Source of the DNA: Magicicada septendecula
Lineage: Eukaryota > Arthropoda > Insecta > Hemiptera > Cicadidae
Direction of reading: 5' to 3'
Length of the DNA: 64,000 bases
NCBI GenBank assembly: GCA_034769895.1
Contig: CM068367.1
Location: forward strand, 349,495,111 to 349,559,110
The notes beneath the pieces were generated by a model. That model saw only the letters and a program-made list of their open reading frames with translations, ran no database searches and was not told where the DNA came from. Every line of letters starts with the position of its first letter. The first letter of the stretch is position 1. A program made the translations under genes and the position numbers. Of the stretch, positions 1 through 10,576 are shown in pieces.

Positions 1-497
1 TGTTTTCATTTTTCGTACAGTGTAGCGCTTGTAACCACAGCACGGACAATTCTGAACTCGTAATGTCGCTGGATGCGGTAGACAGCCAAAAATTTTATAT
101 TTTACTCTTTCACAGCTTCATTACCGCGCTCCTCTAAATTCTGTTCAATAATCAGAGTAGCGTCCGCTAACGCCAGTTTATTTAGAACATTATTCAAATA
201 ACTGTCAAGACCATGAAGGACAGGACGAAAGAATACAAACTTGTACACCTGAAGTACACTGAATTCGATTTGTACATGACATTTGTACATGATCATATTA
301 AGTGATTCGGAAAAAATATGTGTAACAAGTGTTATCCAATAACCTAAAACAATGAGAACTAAATACAAATGTCGAAGCTAAAGATGAAAATGAGTGAAGA
401 TCATAAGGGGAAACGATAAAGAGCGGGACTGAATAATCCAGGAATGAAGAAGTGAAGCAATTTTACTACTTGATATAATAATTACAGAAGACAAGAA
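1..497. other. No gene recognised
   Basis: AT-rich sequence. An 87-codon open stretch on the minus strand (about 102-368) has no domain or motif I recognise and no splice context, so I do not call it. Confidence 0.5.
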
Positions 498-880
498 ATG
501 TACGTCTGTAAAAAGACACAAGTTCAGGCTCTTCACAACAAAAGAAATCTACTCACAAGTAATTATACGAATTTAGAAGTTATGAATTTTTTCAGGAGAA
601 ACTTCTGTTTGAAATATCTTATGCTTTATGGAAATGAAACTTGGTCACTGAAGAAGATTTCCCGGATCGAGATAGTGGAATGTGGATACGGAGAATGATC
701 ATAAAGACAAGTTGGATAATGAAAAAGCAACGCTGAAGTTTCGGAGGAAATAAAAAAGAAAGAAAGTTCATAAAAGTTATGGATTTATTCTGATCATTAA
801 AAAAAAACTGCTGGGGAAGGACATGGAAGAGGTCGGTCAAAGAAGATATACTCCTATGAACGAGATAGCACGACAAAGTA
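498..880 (+). pseudogene. Decayed non-LTR reverse transcriptase tail (candidate)
   Basis: A short open segment contains the string LYGNETWSLKK near 620-655. This matches the 'LLYGxETWxLKK' thumb-region signature that follows the polymerase domain in RTE/CR1-type retrotransposon ORF2 proteins. Downstream, out-of-frame pieces (a purine-rich stretch and a GRGRSKK-like segment near 820-845) are compatible with the basic C-terminal tail of such proteins, but stops and frameshifts are frequent. No catalytic motif is present in this piece. Similar tails occur at 5372-5640, 18191-19048 and 39680-40000. The call rests on one motif, so confidence is limited. Confidence 0.35.
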
Positions 881-1187
881 TGATAACGCTAGGCGGAGGC
901 CTAGCCTTCAGACTAAGACTGTCCCACATAACAGAGATAGAAAAAATATACCTACCATCGACCAATCAGGCACACAGTTCGGCATACTGATACTTCCTCG
1001 AAATAAATTATTAATTACAAACCGACACAACAATACAATACCAACACATGTTCACAGGTTTCTAATGAGGAAACGCAATCCACAGAAATATAAACTCGTA
1101 ACAGTAGGACACGAACAAGCGTTAGGCTTACATTATGTAACTAACGAGTTTCGGTGTGTGTACAGGTGCATTATTTGATGCGGCCGC
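881..1187. other. No feature recognised
   Basis: Non-coding sequence between the reverse-transcriptase remnant and the left arm of the inverted repeat. Weak similarity to the reverse complement of about 4335-4495 suggests that the repeat may extend into this stretch. Confidence 0.4.
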
Positions 1188-1331
1188 CAAACAACTGACA
1201 TGTGTTGAAAACGTGATGCATTGTTTATTAAAATAAAAAAATGAGTACTGTCCACGTGACCACTTTCTGAGTGGGGCATCACGAAATCTTCAGGCTTTAC
1301 TTAATCTGCGTTATAAAATCAATATCGGACA
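1188..1331 (+). repeat. Left copy of a diverged inverted repeat
   Basis: This segment aligns with the reverse complement of 4163-4330. Shared blocks include TGTTGAAAACGTGA, CACGTGAC, GAGTGGG, GAAATCTTCAGGCTTT and AAATCAATAT in the same order. Weaker matches continue on both sides. It could be one arm of a 3.1-kb element, or one of two copies of a dispersed repeat in opposite orientation. Confidence 0.65.
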
Positions 1332-4162
1332 CTTATTAAGTGAGGCAGTGAAAGAATAGCTGTATTGACGCACCGGCTGTAACTCCCAAATTGAACACAC
1401 GATGGAATAATACCGTTGGTCCGATGCCGCATGTAATCTGAGCGTCGCTGAAACCCAAATGATGTTCAACATCCCGGGCGATACATGTTACTTAACATAA
1501 ACGACAGCCGGTTAAACGACTTACTGCGAATATATATCAAAACTATACAACACTGAAAGAACATTACTTTGCCAATTATTCAAAGCTATTTCATAAAAAA
1601 CAAAAATATACTACGATAAACTTTATCGCTGTACATCCACTGCTAATTAATACTGCGTAATACACGGGTTTATTGTTTGCATTACGAAAATATAAATGAA
1701 AAAGTTTTAAGTTTCCCCTTTCAAGTTAATATGACTTGTTAGCTCTCAGCAACACTGTAAAATAAAGAAGTAAATAAATAAAAACTTTCCGAGTGTTGAA
1801 GCCAGAATAACTGTCAAGTTCTGGCCGTAAGAAAGGTATTATATTTTCATTACAATCCATTTGAAGAAACAAGTTCTTTTTTTCACGTGGAGCACATTAT
1901 TTTTTCATTACGTGTATGGTTATATATTTGTGTTGCGAAATTTGGTTCATTTGGTTGCGAAAGCTTTACCGGAGGCGCCATCAGAAATTAAATTTATCTT
2001 AACTGAAGTTAACCCGAATTTAGGAAAAATTACTTTTTCGAAGGGATGATACACATCATGATACTAGGTTGCAGAGAAGTACGGCTTAATTTTGTGTGTA
2101 TGCCACCACGTGTTGCGAATATATAGCTACACGTTATTGAGTTGTCTAAAAACGGAAGTACAGCTGTAATTCATGATGAATGGACTGGTGCTGTTTTCAA
2201 TGTTTAGTTGGGCCTGCTGCAGAGTGTTCATGTTACCGAACCGAGCTAATAATAAAATGGTATGGCGACTTCATTACAGGGAGCAGCTTTGTCAGTCTGT
2301 TACGGTTCCTGCAACGCTGATTTTGTCTTCTTATCGAGATGACGGGTTTGTCTCTTTCCCTTCTGGTTGTTACACGAACCTAAAGGCCGCGATTTTATTT
2401 GCACCTTCGTGATAAATATATGAAGAGTATTATAAAAGTGCGTTCTACATAACTTCTGTCTCGCTATGGTTTTATGTTTCTACATTTATGGATTATTACA
2501 AATTTCTTCCTGCAGCTCGATTTATTTTACGGCTCACTTATATGTTTTTCAATAAACATTTCGCAAACACCTCTAAAGCCCCTTGTTTGTAGTCCTGCAT
2601 CAGTTACTTCCATATAGGGGCTACACGAACACTGTCGTGTTACAATACCGTAGAAACAAATTAATTACATATAAAAAACTTTGTTTACACAAGAAAGATT
2701 GAATTACTGCTGTAATAATTAACAAAATACGCTACTACAGTACAAACATTGCTCGCGTTGACGGTTGTTGTAAGTCGTGAAGAACGAAATGACGAAGAAT
2801 GAAGGCTGAAAACAGAGATCCAGTTCTAGTTGGATTACAAAACCAGTTCATTCAAGAACACTACGCCGTTACGAATTGCAGTTTCGTATATCATGAAGCA
2901 GAAGTATGTCATAAACAGTTTTTAGAGGAAACAAATATTTCTGAAAGACTAGTGAAGCTGTCTCAGAGTTAGACTACTTGCTACGAGACGATATAGTTCT
3001 ACCGTTGTTTCGTCTCGGCGACTCCGTTCTTTTACGAACCTCTGAGGGTTACGATCATCTGCCGTTTTCAGAAGGCTCTGTGACACATCAAAGAAATTTA
3101 CATATCCGCTGGATCTGTCTCGGATCTGACAGTACGTGATATGTTTTTTTTCCTGGTAAAGAAGAATATGAACGTTAGCTGCTGAATCGATACCAAATGA
3201 CACGACGTAATTGATTCAACATTGTGTTCTCCGGTTTTTCCAAATATAAGTCAAGACAATGTGACCAAGCCATTTTAACTTCGCTAGACATTATATTACT
3301 CCACTGTATCAATTTTTCTCCACTTGCACGCCACAAAAGACATAAATGGATGCCAAGTATCGTTACCAGAAAGATGTTGCAGCTAAAATATTCACACACT
3401 AGCATTGGCTTTCAGGCGTATTCCTTTTAATGTCCGGCTGCAGAAAGACATACCAAAGAACTAACTATCTGCCGCATCGATTCTTTTATTGGATGTGAAT
3501 ACGTCTGGGCATAGTGTTAATCTCCGTGTGTAGCCTACGGCCAAGACAATCCGCCATGTAGAAGTACTGCGTTAGCGACCGGTTGGGTCAGTACAAGACA
3601 AAAAACAACACCATCTTAATGACAACAAACAAGTAACTCGATTATAAGGTTTTTGTTTTCAGCATTTAATTTAAGTTTAACGTGTCCGACTGATGAAAGT
3701 TATTTGATAATCAGACTAATAATATTCCGATTGACAAAAAAAGGAATGCCACCTGACTGAGAAGAGGTTGTACTTCTCGCTGGCGACCCAACAGATTACA
3801 TGCCGATCAGCAAATGAAAACGATGTGGAATACTAAGAATCGTATTTCATCTGTTATATTTTATACTATGGAAGTACAATAGCGATTTGCTGATGCGGAG
3901 GCTCAAACGAAGACGAGAATATTTACGAAACGCCCGTCTCAGAGCGTAAACAGTCCGTATTACTGATTCAGACACTGACTTCTTGCGTTAATGAACATCA
4001 GATGAAGCTCGGCGGCGACAATTTCGCATCACAATACGTTTTACTTACGAAACAGTGGTTTAACCAACTCCCGCTAACGGTTAGCTTGATTCGAATTCCC
4101 GCCGGGGTATTATTAATGTTTGGCTACATGCGGTACCAGTGCAACTGCCCCGCGCTCAAGTA
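1332..4162. other. No gene recognised between the inverted repeat arms
   Basis: Several open stretches of 60-84 codons occur on both strands but show no recognisable domain. If the flanking repeats are the ends of one element, this is its interior, but I see no transposase. Confidence 0.45.
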
Positions 4163-4330
4163 TGTTGTAATATTGATTTGATAACACGGGTAACGCAAAG
4201 CCTGAAGATTTCTATTGTGGCCCACTCGTAACACTTGTCACGTGTACGGTAGTAGTTTTATAATTCTTTATTTGTGTGTAATTTAAATGAACAAAATGTC
4301 ACGTTTTCAACACGTGTTGTCATCTGTTTG
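4163..4330 (-). repeat. Right copy of a diverged inverted repeat
   Basis: Reverse-complement partner of 1188-1331, sharing ordered blocks such as AAAGCCTGAAGATTTC and TCACGTTTTCAACA. Similarity appears to continue weakly to about 4495 and back to about 4040. Insertions and deletions between the blocks show that the copies are old. Confidence 0.65.
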
Positions 4331-4934
4331 AGGCGTGCACCTGAAATATGGCATCAATACAACACATTACTATCTATCTCGTCCCATCGGACAAATGTCA
4401 GTTACAGTAACTAACTACGACGACTGTGCGGTTCCTGTCAAGCTGATGCATCAAAACCGAAGGCTTACGAGTTCGTTTTTAGGACACTGTTATTATTATT
4501 ACTATTTTGAAAAGTAACAGTATTGTGCATATCTAAAAACCTGTAAGTACACCAAAACCCAATAAATAAGCACGCACGCATACAAGCACACAAAAATTTT
4601 CGTTGGATAATAAAATAAACAACTAAATCAATAGTGGCTGGCGGCAACGAAGTACTAATCACGACAATCATAAATACCATTATACATAGAAGCACTGATG
4701 CAGAAAAGGGAGGAAAGTGAGTGTGTGTTTTCAGCGTTGTTTTTTATAATTCATGACGTTTCTTGCGTAAATATATTATGTTGGAGTCTATATAATATGC
4801 TGTATTGTCATGAAACACCAATTTTCTGCAATAGGCGAAAAAATAAATTATATGTGCAAAAGAAAATGCTTATATATAATGTATACATAATTACATAAAT
4901 ATAAATTAATATATTAATTATACAAAAAATTATT

Positions 4935-4935
<1 letters not shown>
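4331..4935. other. AT-rich, no feature recognised
   Basis: No gene seen. Low-complexity AT sequence increases toward the microsatellite that follows. Confidence 0.5.

Positions 4936-4979
<44 letters not shown>
4936..4979. repeat. (TA)n-(GA)n compound microsatellite
   Basis: A run of about 20 bases of TA repeats passes directly into about 24 bases of GA repeats. A second short AT-dinucleotide run lies at about 5031-5046. Confidence 0.95.
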
Positions 4980-5371
4980 TAGTATATATAATTATGTTTA
5001 TGTGTGTATAAATATTAAATAAATTACAATATATATATATATATATAATAATTATTTAACAATATATTTTTGATTTTTTAATCTATATCGTATTATACAG
5101 TACGTAAACAGTTTTTATAATACTGTCATCATCAGACATATTATAATTTAAGATTAAATAAGCAGATTTACGATGAAATTCTTAAAAACAACTGATGAAC
5201 ATGATTAAATTTTATTTTATATCTATGTATATATTTATTTAATCAAATTAAAAAATATATTTTTGTTAAAAAGAATTGAATTTATTATTCAATAAAAAAA
5301 ATTATAATAACCAGAATAAAGGCTAGTACTTATGGAAGACACAACATAGACCTCCTACTCCTCCTATGGCG
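4980..5371. other. Very AT-rich spacer
   Basis: Composed largely of AT-dinucleotide and A/T homopolymer stretches. No coding signal. Confidence 0.6.
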
Positions 5372-5640
5372 CTACAGCCCAAGTCGGGCTCTGGCCTCCA
5401 CCAATCTCCGCTTCCAATCCACTCTGTCCACTGCAACCCTCCTCCAGTTTCTTATCCCCATGTCTCTCGCGTCCTCTGCAACGCCATCTTCCCACCTCTT
5501 CCTCGGTCTACCTCTAGGTCTCGTTCCCTCCCATGTACCCAGCAAAGCCCTCTTGGGGTTCCTGCCATCCTCCATTCTCATAACATGTCCGGCCCAACGC
5601 AATCTTTGTATTCTTATAAATATAAATTTTGAGACTGGTA
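5372..5640 (-). pseudogene. Non-LTR retrotransposon ORF2, C-terminal fragment
   Basis: About 85 residues are open on the minus strand and end at a TAG at 5372-5374. They contain RLRWAGHVMRME, followed by the GRPRKRWED block and AVDRVDWKRRL. This RLRWxGHV...RGRPRKRW...DRxxWR succession is the hallmark tail of ORF2 proteins from RTE/CR1-like elements, after the reverse-transcriptase thumb. The segment stays in frame and is richer in GC than its surroundings, so it is younger than the other tails here. The upstream polymerase part is missing: on the minus strand the preceding sequence (above 5640) is unrelated, consistent with 5' truncation. The clade assignment is inference. Confidence 0.7.
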
Positions 5641-5949
5641 TCTCTTTATACAGCACACACAAATATGGAAGACAGTACACTTTGGAAGAGTTCTATTAAA
5701 ATTTACACAAAAGTGAAGAGAGAGCTGTACATGATTCAGTCAAACACAACATCCAGATGAAATAACACTGAATGTTAACAATGTCTCAAAAGTAATACAT
5801 GTATTGAGAAACAGGTGAAAACGAACGTCCCTAGGCAATAACAGGAGAAATACCATACTAGTGTATGAAGGGATTAAACATTGGGAAATGTTAAAAACTA
5901 TTTACACGTGCATCGAATGAAAAATAAGCCATCAGGACAGAGAGACACT
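5641..5949. other. No feature recognised
   Basis: AT-rich spacer between two reverse-transcriptase remnants in opposite orientation. No target-site duplication was identified. Confidence 0.4.
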
Positions 5950-6540
5950 AAAGTGATTTTAACAAACAAGAAAAGAGAACTCGCACTGTCTGAACTGTAT
6001 AACGAGACTGACATTGCCACGTCTACACAACGTATTCAGCAAAAGTCTAACTAAAAGACTTTACACAGAACTTGACAGTCAGCAGCCGACAAACCAAACA
6101 GGATTTACAAGCAACTGCAGCACAACAGATCAACTGCAGACGATAAACCAACTTCAAGAACACTGTAACGGGTAAGGAAAACGCACTTTGTATCTATCGA
6201 TTGTTAGAAAGCTGGTGACTCGGTCTCCACAAAAATGTATAATGTAGAATTTAGAAGAACATGAGACAGAAACGGAATACTTACTTGCAAATTCTGTCCG
6301 AAATTACAAGTAATTCCAACGCCCAAATCAAACAGCAAGCGTTATCAATTGCAAAGCCAACGGAAAAGAGTGTGTCCAAGGAGAAATCTGAGATTTACTG
6401 TAGATGATGTCGTGCCATTTACCACAAAACCGGTTGAGGTGAAGAAGATGATTAATGAACGCAACCAGGAAAGTGTAAAGTTAGGTCTACGAATAAACAT
6501 CGAAAAGACTTCTCGATACATCATTGTCGCTGTGTTGTAG
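5950..6540 (+). pseudogene. Decayed non-LTR reverse transcriptase core
   Basis: Ordered pieces of a reverse-transcriptase domain can be followed on the plus strand. They are KVILTNKK (about 5950), LHNVFSKSLTKRLY with DSQQPTNQTGF and STTDQLQTINQL (about 6020-6165), and then FTVDDVVPFT with MINERNQESVKLGLRIN and EKT (about 6390-6510). These correspond to the fingers/palm blocks 'ILxxKKG', 'KxFSKxLTxRL', 'QPxxQxGFRxxxST', the FADD box and 'VGLxINxxKT'. The catalytic FADD has become TVDD. The segment between the GF and DD blocks, which should hold the first catalytic aspartate, contains stops. The piece is dead and lacks its endonuclease and tail. Confidence 0.65.
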
Positions 6541-6699
6541 GCGGTGTTGTATTCATTACGTGTTCGCGGTTTTTGCCTTTAACCAGTAAGTCAATGCAGA
6601 GAGAACATACCGATTAACAAAACTTTCATTGTTAATCACGTGAGCAGTTTGTTTTTAATTATAATATTGCTCATCTTTCTAAACATAATCCACCCTCGT
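6541..6699. other. No feature recognised
   Basis: Short spacer of ordinary composition. Confidence 0.4.
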
Positions 6700-6815
6700 C
6701 TTACCCGATCGTCAATATTCTTGGCATTGTATCGACGCTGTCCGTTACTATTTTACCCAAATATTTCACTTCCCTCAAAGTTCCCACACCTTCTCCATCG
6801 ATTTTAATCTCCTCA
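6700..6815 (-). pseudogene. Reverse-transcriptase 'YLG' segment, minus strand
   Basis: Minus-strand translation gives IKIDGEGVGTLREVKYLGKIV. This resembles the region just after the FADD box of non-LTR reverse transcriptases (typically '...I.E.V..F.YLGS.V'). It lies 160 bases from a plus-strand remnant of similar type but in the opposite orientation, so it is a separate or rearranged insertion. The call is supported by one motif. Confidence 0.4.
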
Positions 6816-7186
6816 GCTGAGCAGCCGTATTACAGATTTAGGAGAAATTAATACTGGTCCGTTCGCTATTACAATCTTAATTGAAAATACATAACTTTCT
6901 AGGTATTTCAAAACTTTCTCAAGTTCTTAATCTCTATTAAATTTTAATTTAATTTAACTCAATTTCAAAATTCATTAGCTTGAGAACATAATTTTTAAAT
7001 TTATTAGTTTGTACATACGATTAACTTAATGGACTACGTAAACACAAAAACACTCTTTGTAGTTATGTATGACATTGCACGAATAGCATAGGACTTATCA
7101 TCTTAGTTTTACTTTACAAATCTGTGTCAAACATACAAAACTAATAAACTTAATATTATTATTACGTTTCAATTACATGAGTCAAC
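6816..7186. other. No gene recognised
   Basis: AT-rich sequence without coding or repeat signal that I can identify. Confidence 0.5.
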
Positions 7187-7362
7187 AAACGTAGAAGTGT
7201 ATTTGGTGTACATGTTATGATCGTCAACGTGTGTACAGCTAATGCGCATTCGTTAGTACAGCTATATTCTGTGCTAACGTGCACAGATATAGAAGTAAAC
7301 GTAGAAGTGTATTCGGTGTATGTGTTATGGTCGTCAACGTGTGTACAGCTAATGCGCATTCG
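7187..7362. repeat. Imperfect direct repeat, 66-bp unit, period 110 bp
   Basis: Bases 7187-7252 and 7297-7362 are two copies of the same 66-base unit, both starting AAACGTAGAAGTGTATT and ending AATGCGCATTCG, with about four mismatches. The 44 bases between them are unrelated to the unit. Confidence 0.9.
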
Positions 7363-8873
7363 AGCTGCACACAATTGAAACAAAAAGTCTTTATCCATAT
7401 TTTGAAAAAATAACAAAGGAAATACATAACTGGGCACACATTTTCGTTAAAGGGTACTGTAGAATTCTGAAAACCGGAATTGTTATTAAGACGCAGAAAA
7501 GTCCCAATAAGAAAACGTATGGAAGTTGGGTGCGGATTTTGGAAACACTCCGAAAATCTTCAAGCAAAAAGTGCTATCCGTCAAGCACTGGAATAAAATC
7601 TTCACGGTTGTAAACAGATGTAGAAAGTTCGAAAGATATGAAAAACTTTAAATAGGACAAACTTATATGGTCCTATGGAAACCATAGGACAAACTTTAAA
7701 TACTTGTGATACACGTGGTTCGGTAGAGAACCTGTCGAGGCCTAAAAAAAGGAGGCCACTAGCATCGTTTGAACATTTTTTACACTTACGGTTAGACTCG
7801 AGAATTTTCACAATCAGAAATTACTGTAATAGTTCTTGATAATGGCCTTCATAAATTTATATAAACGTCTCTTTGGATCATCACACTTACAAAAATTAAG
7901 CCCCGTATTTCGCGACTCGAATATACTTTCAGAAATTACAATTAAGTTATTGAACGTTTAGTAAACTTCATTTTGCCAACGATCTTCGCCTTTGTATCTG
8001 TGTACCGGACACGCATACAGAAGCATTTTGACATGTAATGCATGTAGGAGCGTGCATTATGCATAGTCACGCGCCTACACTGGTTAACCAGAATGTCCAT
8101 TTAGACAGCCAATGGCGACGGCATATCGAGTACTCCTCAATACTGTACTTGCAATTCGATATACACATATTTACGATCGGGTCTGCTGCAAACAGGAAAC
8201 CATAGGTTATTCTAAAATTACATACACATTGCAACAGACATCTCGCTTACCACAGCTATTACGTTAAAAACCAACGTACGTATATGATTACACACTCTCT
8301 TAAACAGCGCTGACAACACATGTTTATGTAAAAATGACCAGTTACAACTTTTATGAATGTTTATACAGAATATAAAAAACGGTTGAAACAATGTGAGGAA
8401 CAAACGCTCTACGATAAGAAGCTGATAACCTTTATCCACGGCGCTATAAAGCAACACCACTAATCAAATTAAACCTTATTCTCGGATACACTAAGGATAC
8501 TAACGTTATCTGGCACTCTGACCGTACAAGGTTCTACAGTATGTTCATAAAATTTTAATTTTAATTCGTTCGACACTATTATTCAGGGATAAATGCACAT
8601 TTATTCTTAACAACACTGCTAGTCGATCCACGAACGCTGCAAGGCGGCAGAATGGGGCTTTGACTTATGCACTGCAGTACGGAGTCTTCTTAGGGAGAAA
8701 GAAGCTTAACGTCAAAATATCAAAACTATACTTCATTGTCAAAACATAAAAATAAAAGCCTAAATCTGAAGCGGAGTTCAAAAATTCAAAAAAATTTACA
8801 GGCATTGCACAAATGCAATACACAGAGAAGGCCATTGAAAATGCTTCAATAAATCTAAAAAATATTTATGTTC
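7363..8873. other. No gene recognised; small palindrome at 7670-7690
   Basis: The only structure seen is TCCTATGG-AAA-CCATAGGA at 7671-7689 (stem of nine pairs counting the outer G-C). It lies between two direct copies of ATAGGACAAACT (7652-7663 and 7684-7695). Otherwise this is ordinary AT-rich DNA. Confidence 0.5.
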
Positions 8874-8938
8874 ATTCACCAATCAATGAATTCATTTTTC
8901 ATTCACCAATCAATGAATTCATTCTTCATTTACCAATG
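8874..8938. repeat. 27-bp tandem repeat, about 2.4 copies
   Basis: The unit starts ATTCACCAATCAATGAATTC. It occurs at 8874-8900 and 8901-8927, with a partial third copy from 8928. The period is a multiple of three, so both overlapping plus-strand frames stay open, but there is no sign of a real gene. Confidence 0.9.
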
Positions 8939-9457
8939 TACAGATTATACGTTAAATGTAGTCGCATTCATAAGCGAAGTTTTATATGTGTACTACGTCA
9001 TTGACAACAAAGAAGTAGTTTCTATGGAAACTCACAGGTTCCCATTTTCGATAACGCATCAGCGATCGGCCGCAAATGTGCGACACGTCCTTATAAACAT
9101 TTCCAATGTTAAAAACGTCCTTCTAATAAATTTGAATTGCATCCAGAGAGGGTCGCGGCGAGACGACGGACAAACCCAACGCCTGTGACATCTACTGTCA
9201 ACATAAGATTTAACAAACGAAGGCTTCCACTCCCTACGCAGTTCGATCTGCAAATGTTGTAACTTTAGGGCTTGTAAGCTTGGAGCCATCTGTAAATCAT
9301 AATCCAGTTTCTGAAACCTTCCCGGAAACCAAATGAATGGGTGTACTACGCGGAGCCAACAAATGACCACTATCTACACACTGTACATCGTACAATTAAT
9401 CGTCATATTAAAGTTGTAACGAGCATGCAATTTTCACATAACCATAAAACACTGTTC
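8939..9457. other. No gene recognised
   Basis: A moderately GC-richer patch lies near 9060-9330 with open frames on both strands. No domain was recognised. Confidence 0.4.
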
Positions 9458-9957
9458 CATGGCCGGCTCTAGTAGAAGGCCGGAATATTAAACTGGCAAC
9501 ACTGGAACCAGCTGATATTTGAGGTCGACTAGATCTCTTAATTTATGTATTTCAATAATCATATCCTGTCATTTTTAGTTGCCGGTTAACAGCAGTTTTA
9601 TAATTCTTAATTTTTTGCAAATTAAAAGTTTGTTATGTAAAATACTGTTATACTATTTCAGAAATATAATAATTAACTCATTCATATGATACGAATTCAA
9701 TAATGCGAACAAAATTAATTCATTAGGCCTAACACTACTTCACTAATTTATTCAACTTACACGTATAGTAATAAGTGCGCACAGACCTATAATTTAGATT
9801 TAGCTATAAATAGGCCTACTCATGATTTTAGTAATGCTATGAAATTAAATCAAAATATAACATTTTCAGTTTAGCTATTTTATTACAATATGTTTGTAGG
9901 CATCAGACCCAACGTTGTCACGTTTAATATTCCGGCTTTCTACTAGAGCCGGCCATG
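9458..9957. mobile_element. Non-autonomous DNA transposon (MITE), 500 bp
   Basis: The element begins CATGGCCGGCTCTAGTAGAA, and its other end is the reverse complement of the same motif. The terminal inverted repeats run about 36 bases (9458-9492 and 9922-9957) and differ at roughly one substitution and one indel. Directly outside each end stands the same 7-base word ACTGTTC (9451-9457 and 9958-9964), a target-site duplication. The interior is AT-rich, has no open frame of note and contains two TAGGCCTA octamers. A 7-base duplication with termini starting CATGGCCGG does not let me name the superfamily (hAT normally gives 8, Dada 6-7). Structure alone supports mobility by a transposase supplied elsewhere. 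Confidence 0.88.
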
Positions 9958-9964
9958 ACTGTTC

Positions 9965-10570
9965 TGTTACTGAATGTCTGTATCACTATACAGTGAGATA
10001 CAAAAAACTCAGCACAAGCAACAATACACACCGGGTTTCTTGGGTCACCGAATAAAATACAAACTTATTTGAATTACCAATTGTAGATAGGAGAAGGCCT
10101 ACAGGTGCTTACAACCACATCGACTGAGAGTTAGAGTGGTGAAATAACTGTTCCTTCACTAATACAGTATATCAATGTCTGGCAACATCTTGATTAGGCC
10201 TATTTCCATTTCCTCATATATTTACACACTACTATTTGACATTATTACTTGCACAGTTTGGATTAAATTTTGATGTACACACTAAAAATGTTTTGATATA
10301 TTATTATCATTATTATTATTATTATTACTATTATTATCTTAACAATACATAATTAAAACAGAACTGTGTGTTTGGTGTCATAACAAGTCATTTGCAATTA
10401 TCCTGATGATGACAACTAATGGTGATAAAAAACGTAGAAACGTCGACACAAATGGTTTAAAAGTGAGGTTGAGCGGAACTAAGAAAACCTTGAGTCATTT
10501 ACTGATTCATGGTCACTACTAAATTAAGTATTATTTTTCTATTTATGTGTATTATTGTTGTTGTTATTAC
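9965..10570. other. No gene; (ATT)n tract
   Basis: AT-rich target region of the downstream retrotransposon. An impure ATT trinucleotide run lies at about 10302-10336. The 8-base word GTTATTAC at 10563-10570 is the 5' copy of the candidate target-site duplication of the Jockey-like element. Confidence 0.6.
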
Positions 10571-10576
10571 TATTAG

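Noticed and set aside
4080-4115. tRNA-like B box (TGATTCGAATTCC)
   Set aside because: No matching A box, acceptor stem or cloverleaf could be drawn around it.
8813-9188. Plus-strand frames containing the repeated FIHQSMNS/FHSPINE peptides
   Set aside because: The repetition comes from the 27-bp tandem repeat, whose period is a multiple of three.
9059-9370. 103-codon minus-strand frame
   Set aside because: No recognisable domain, and a plus-strand frame of similar length overlaps it. Probably chance in a GC-richer patch.
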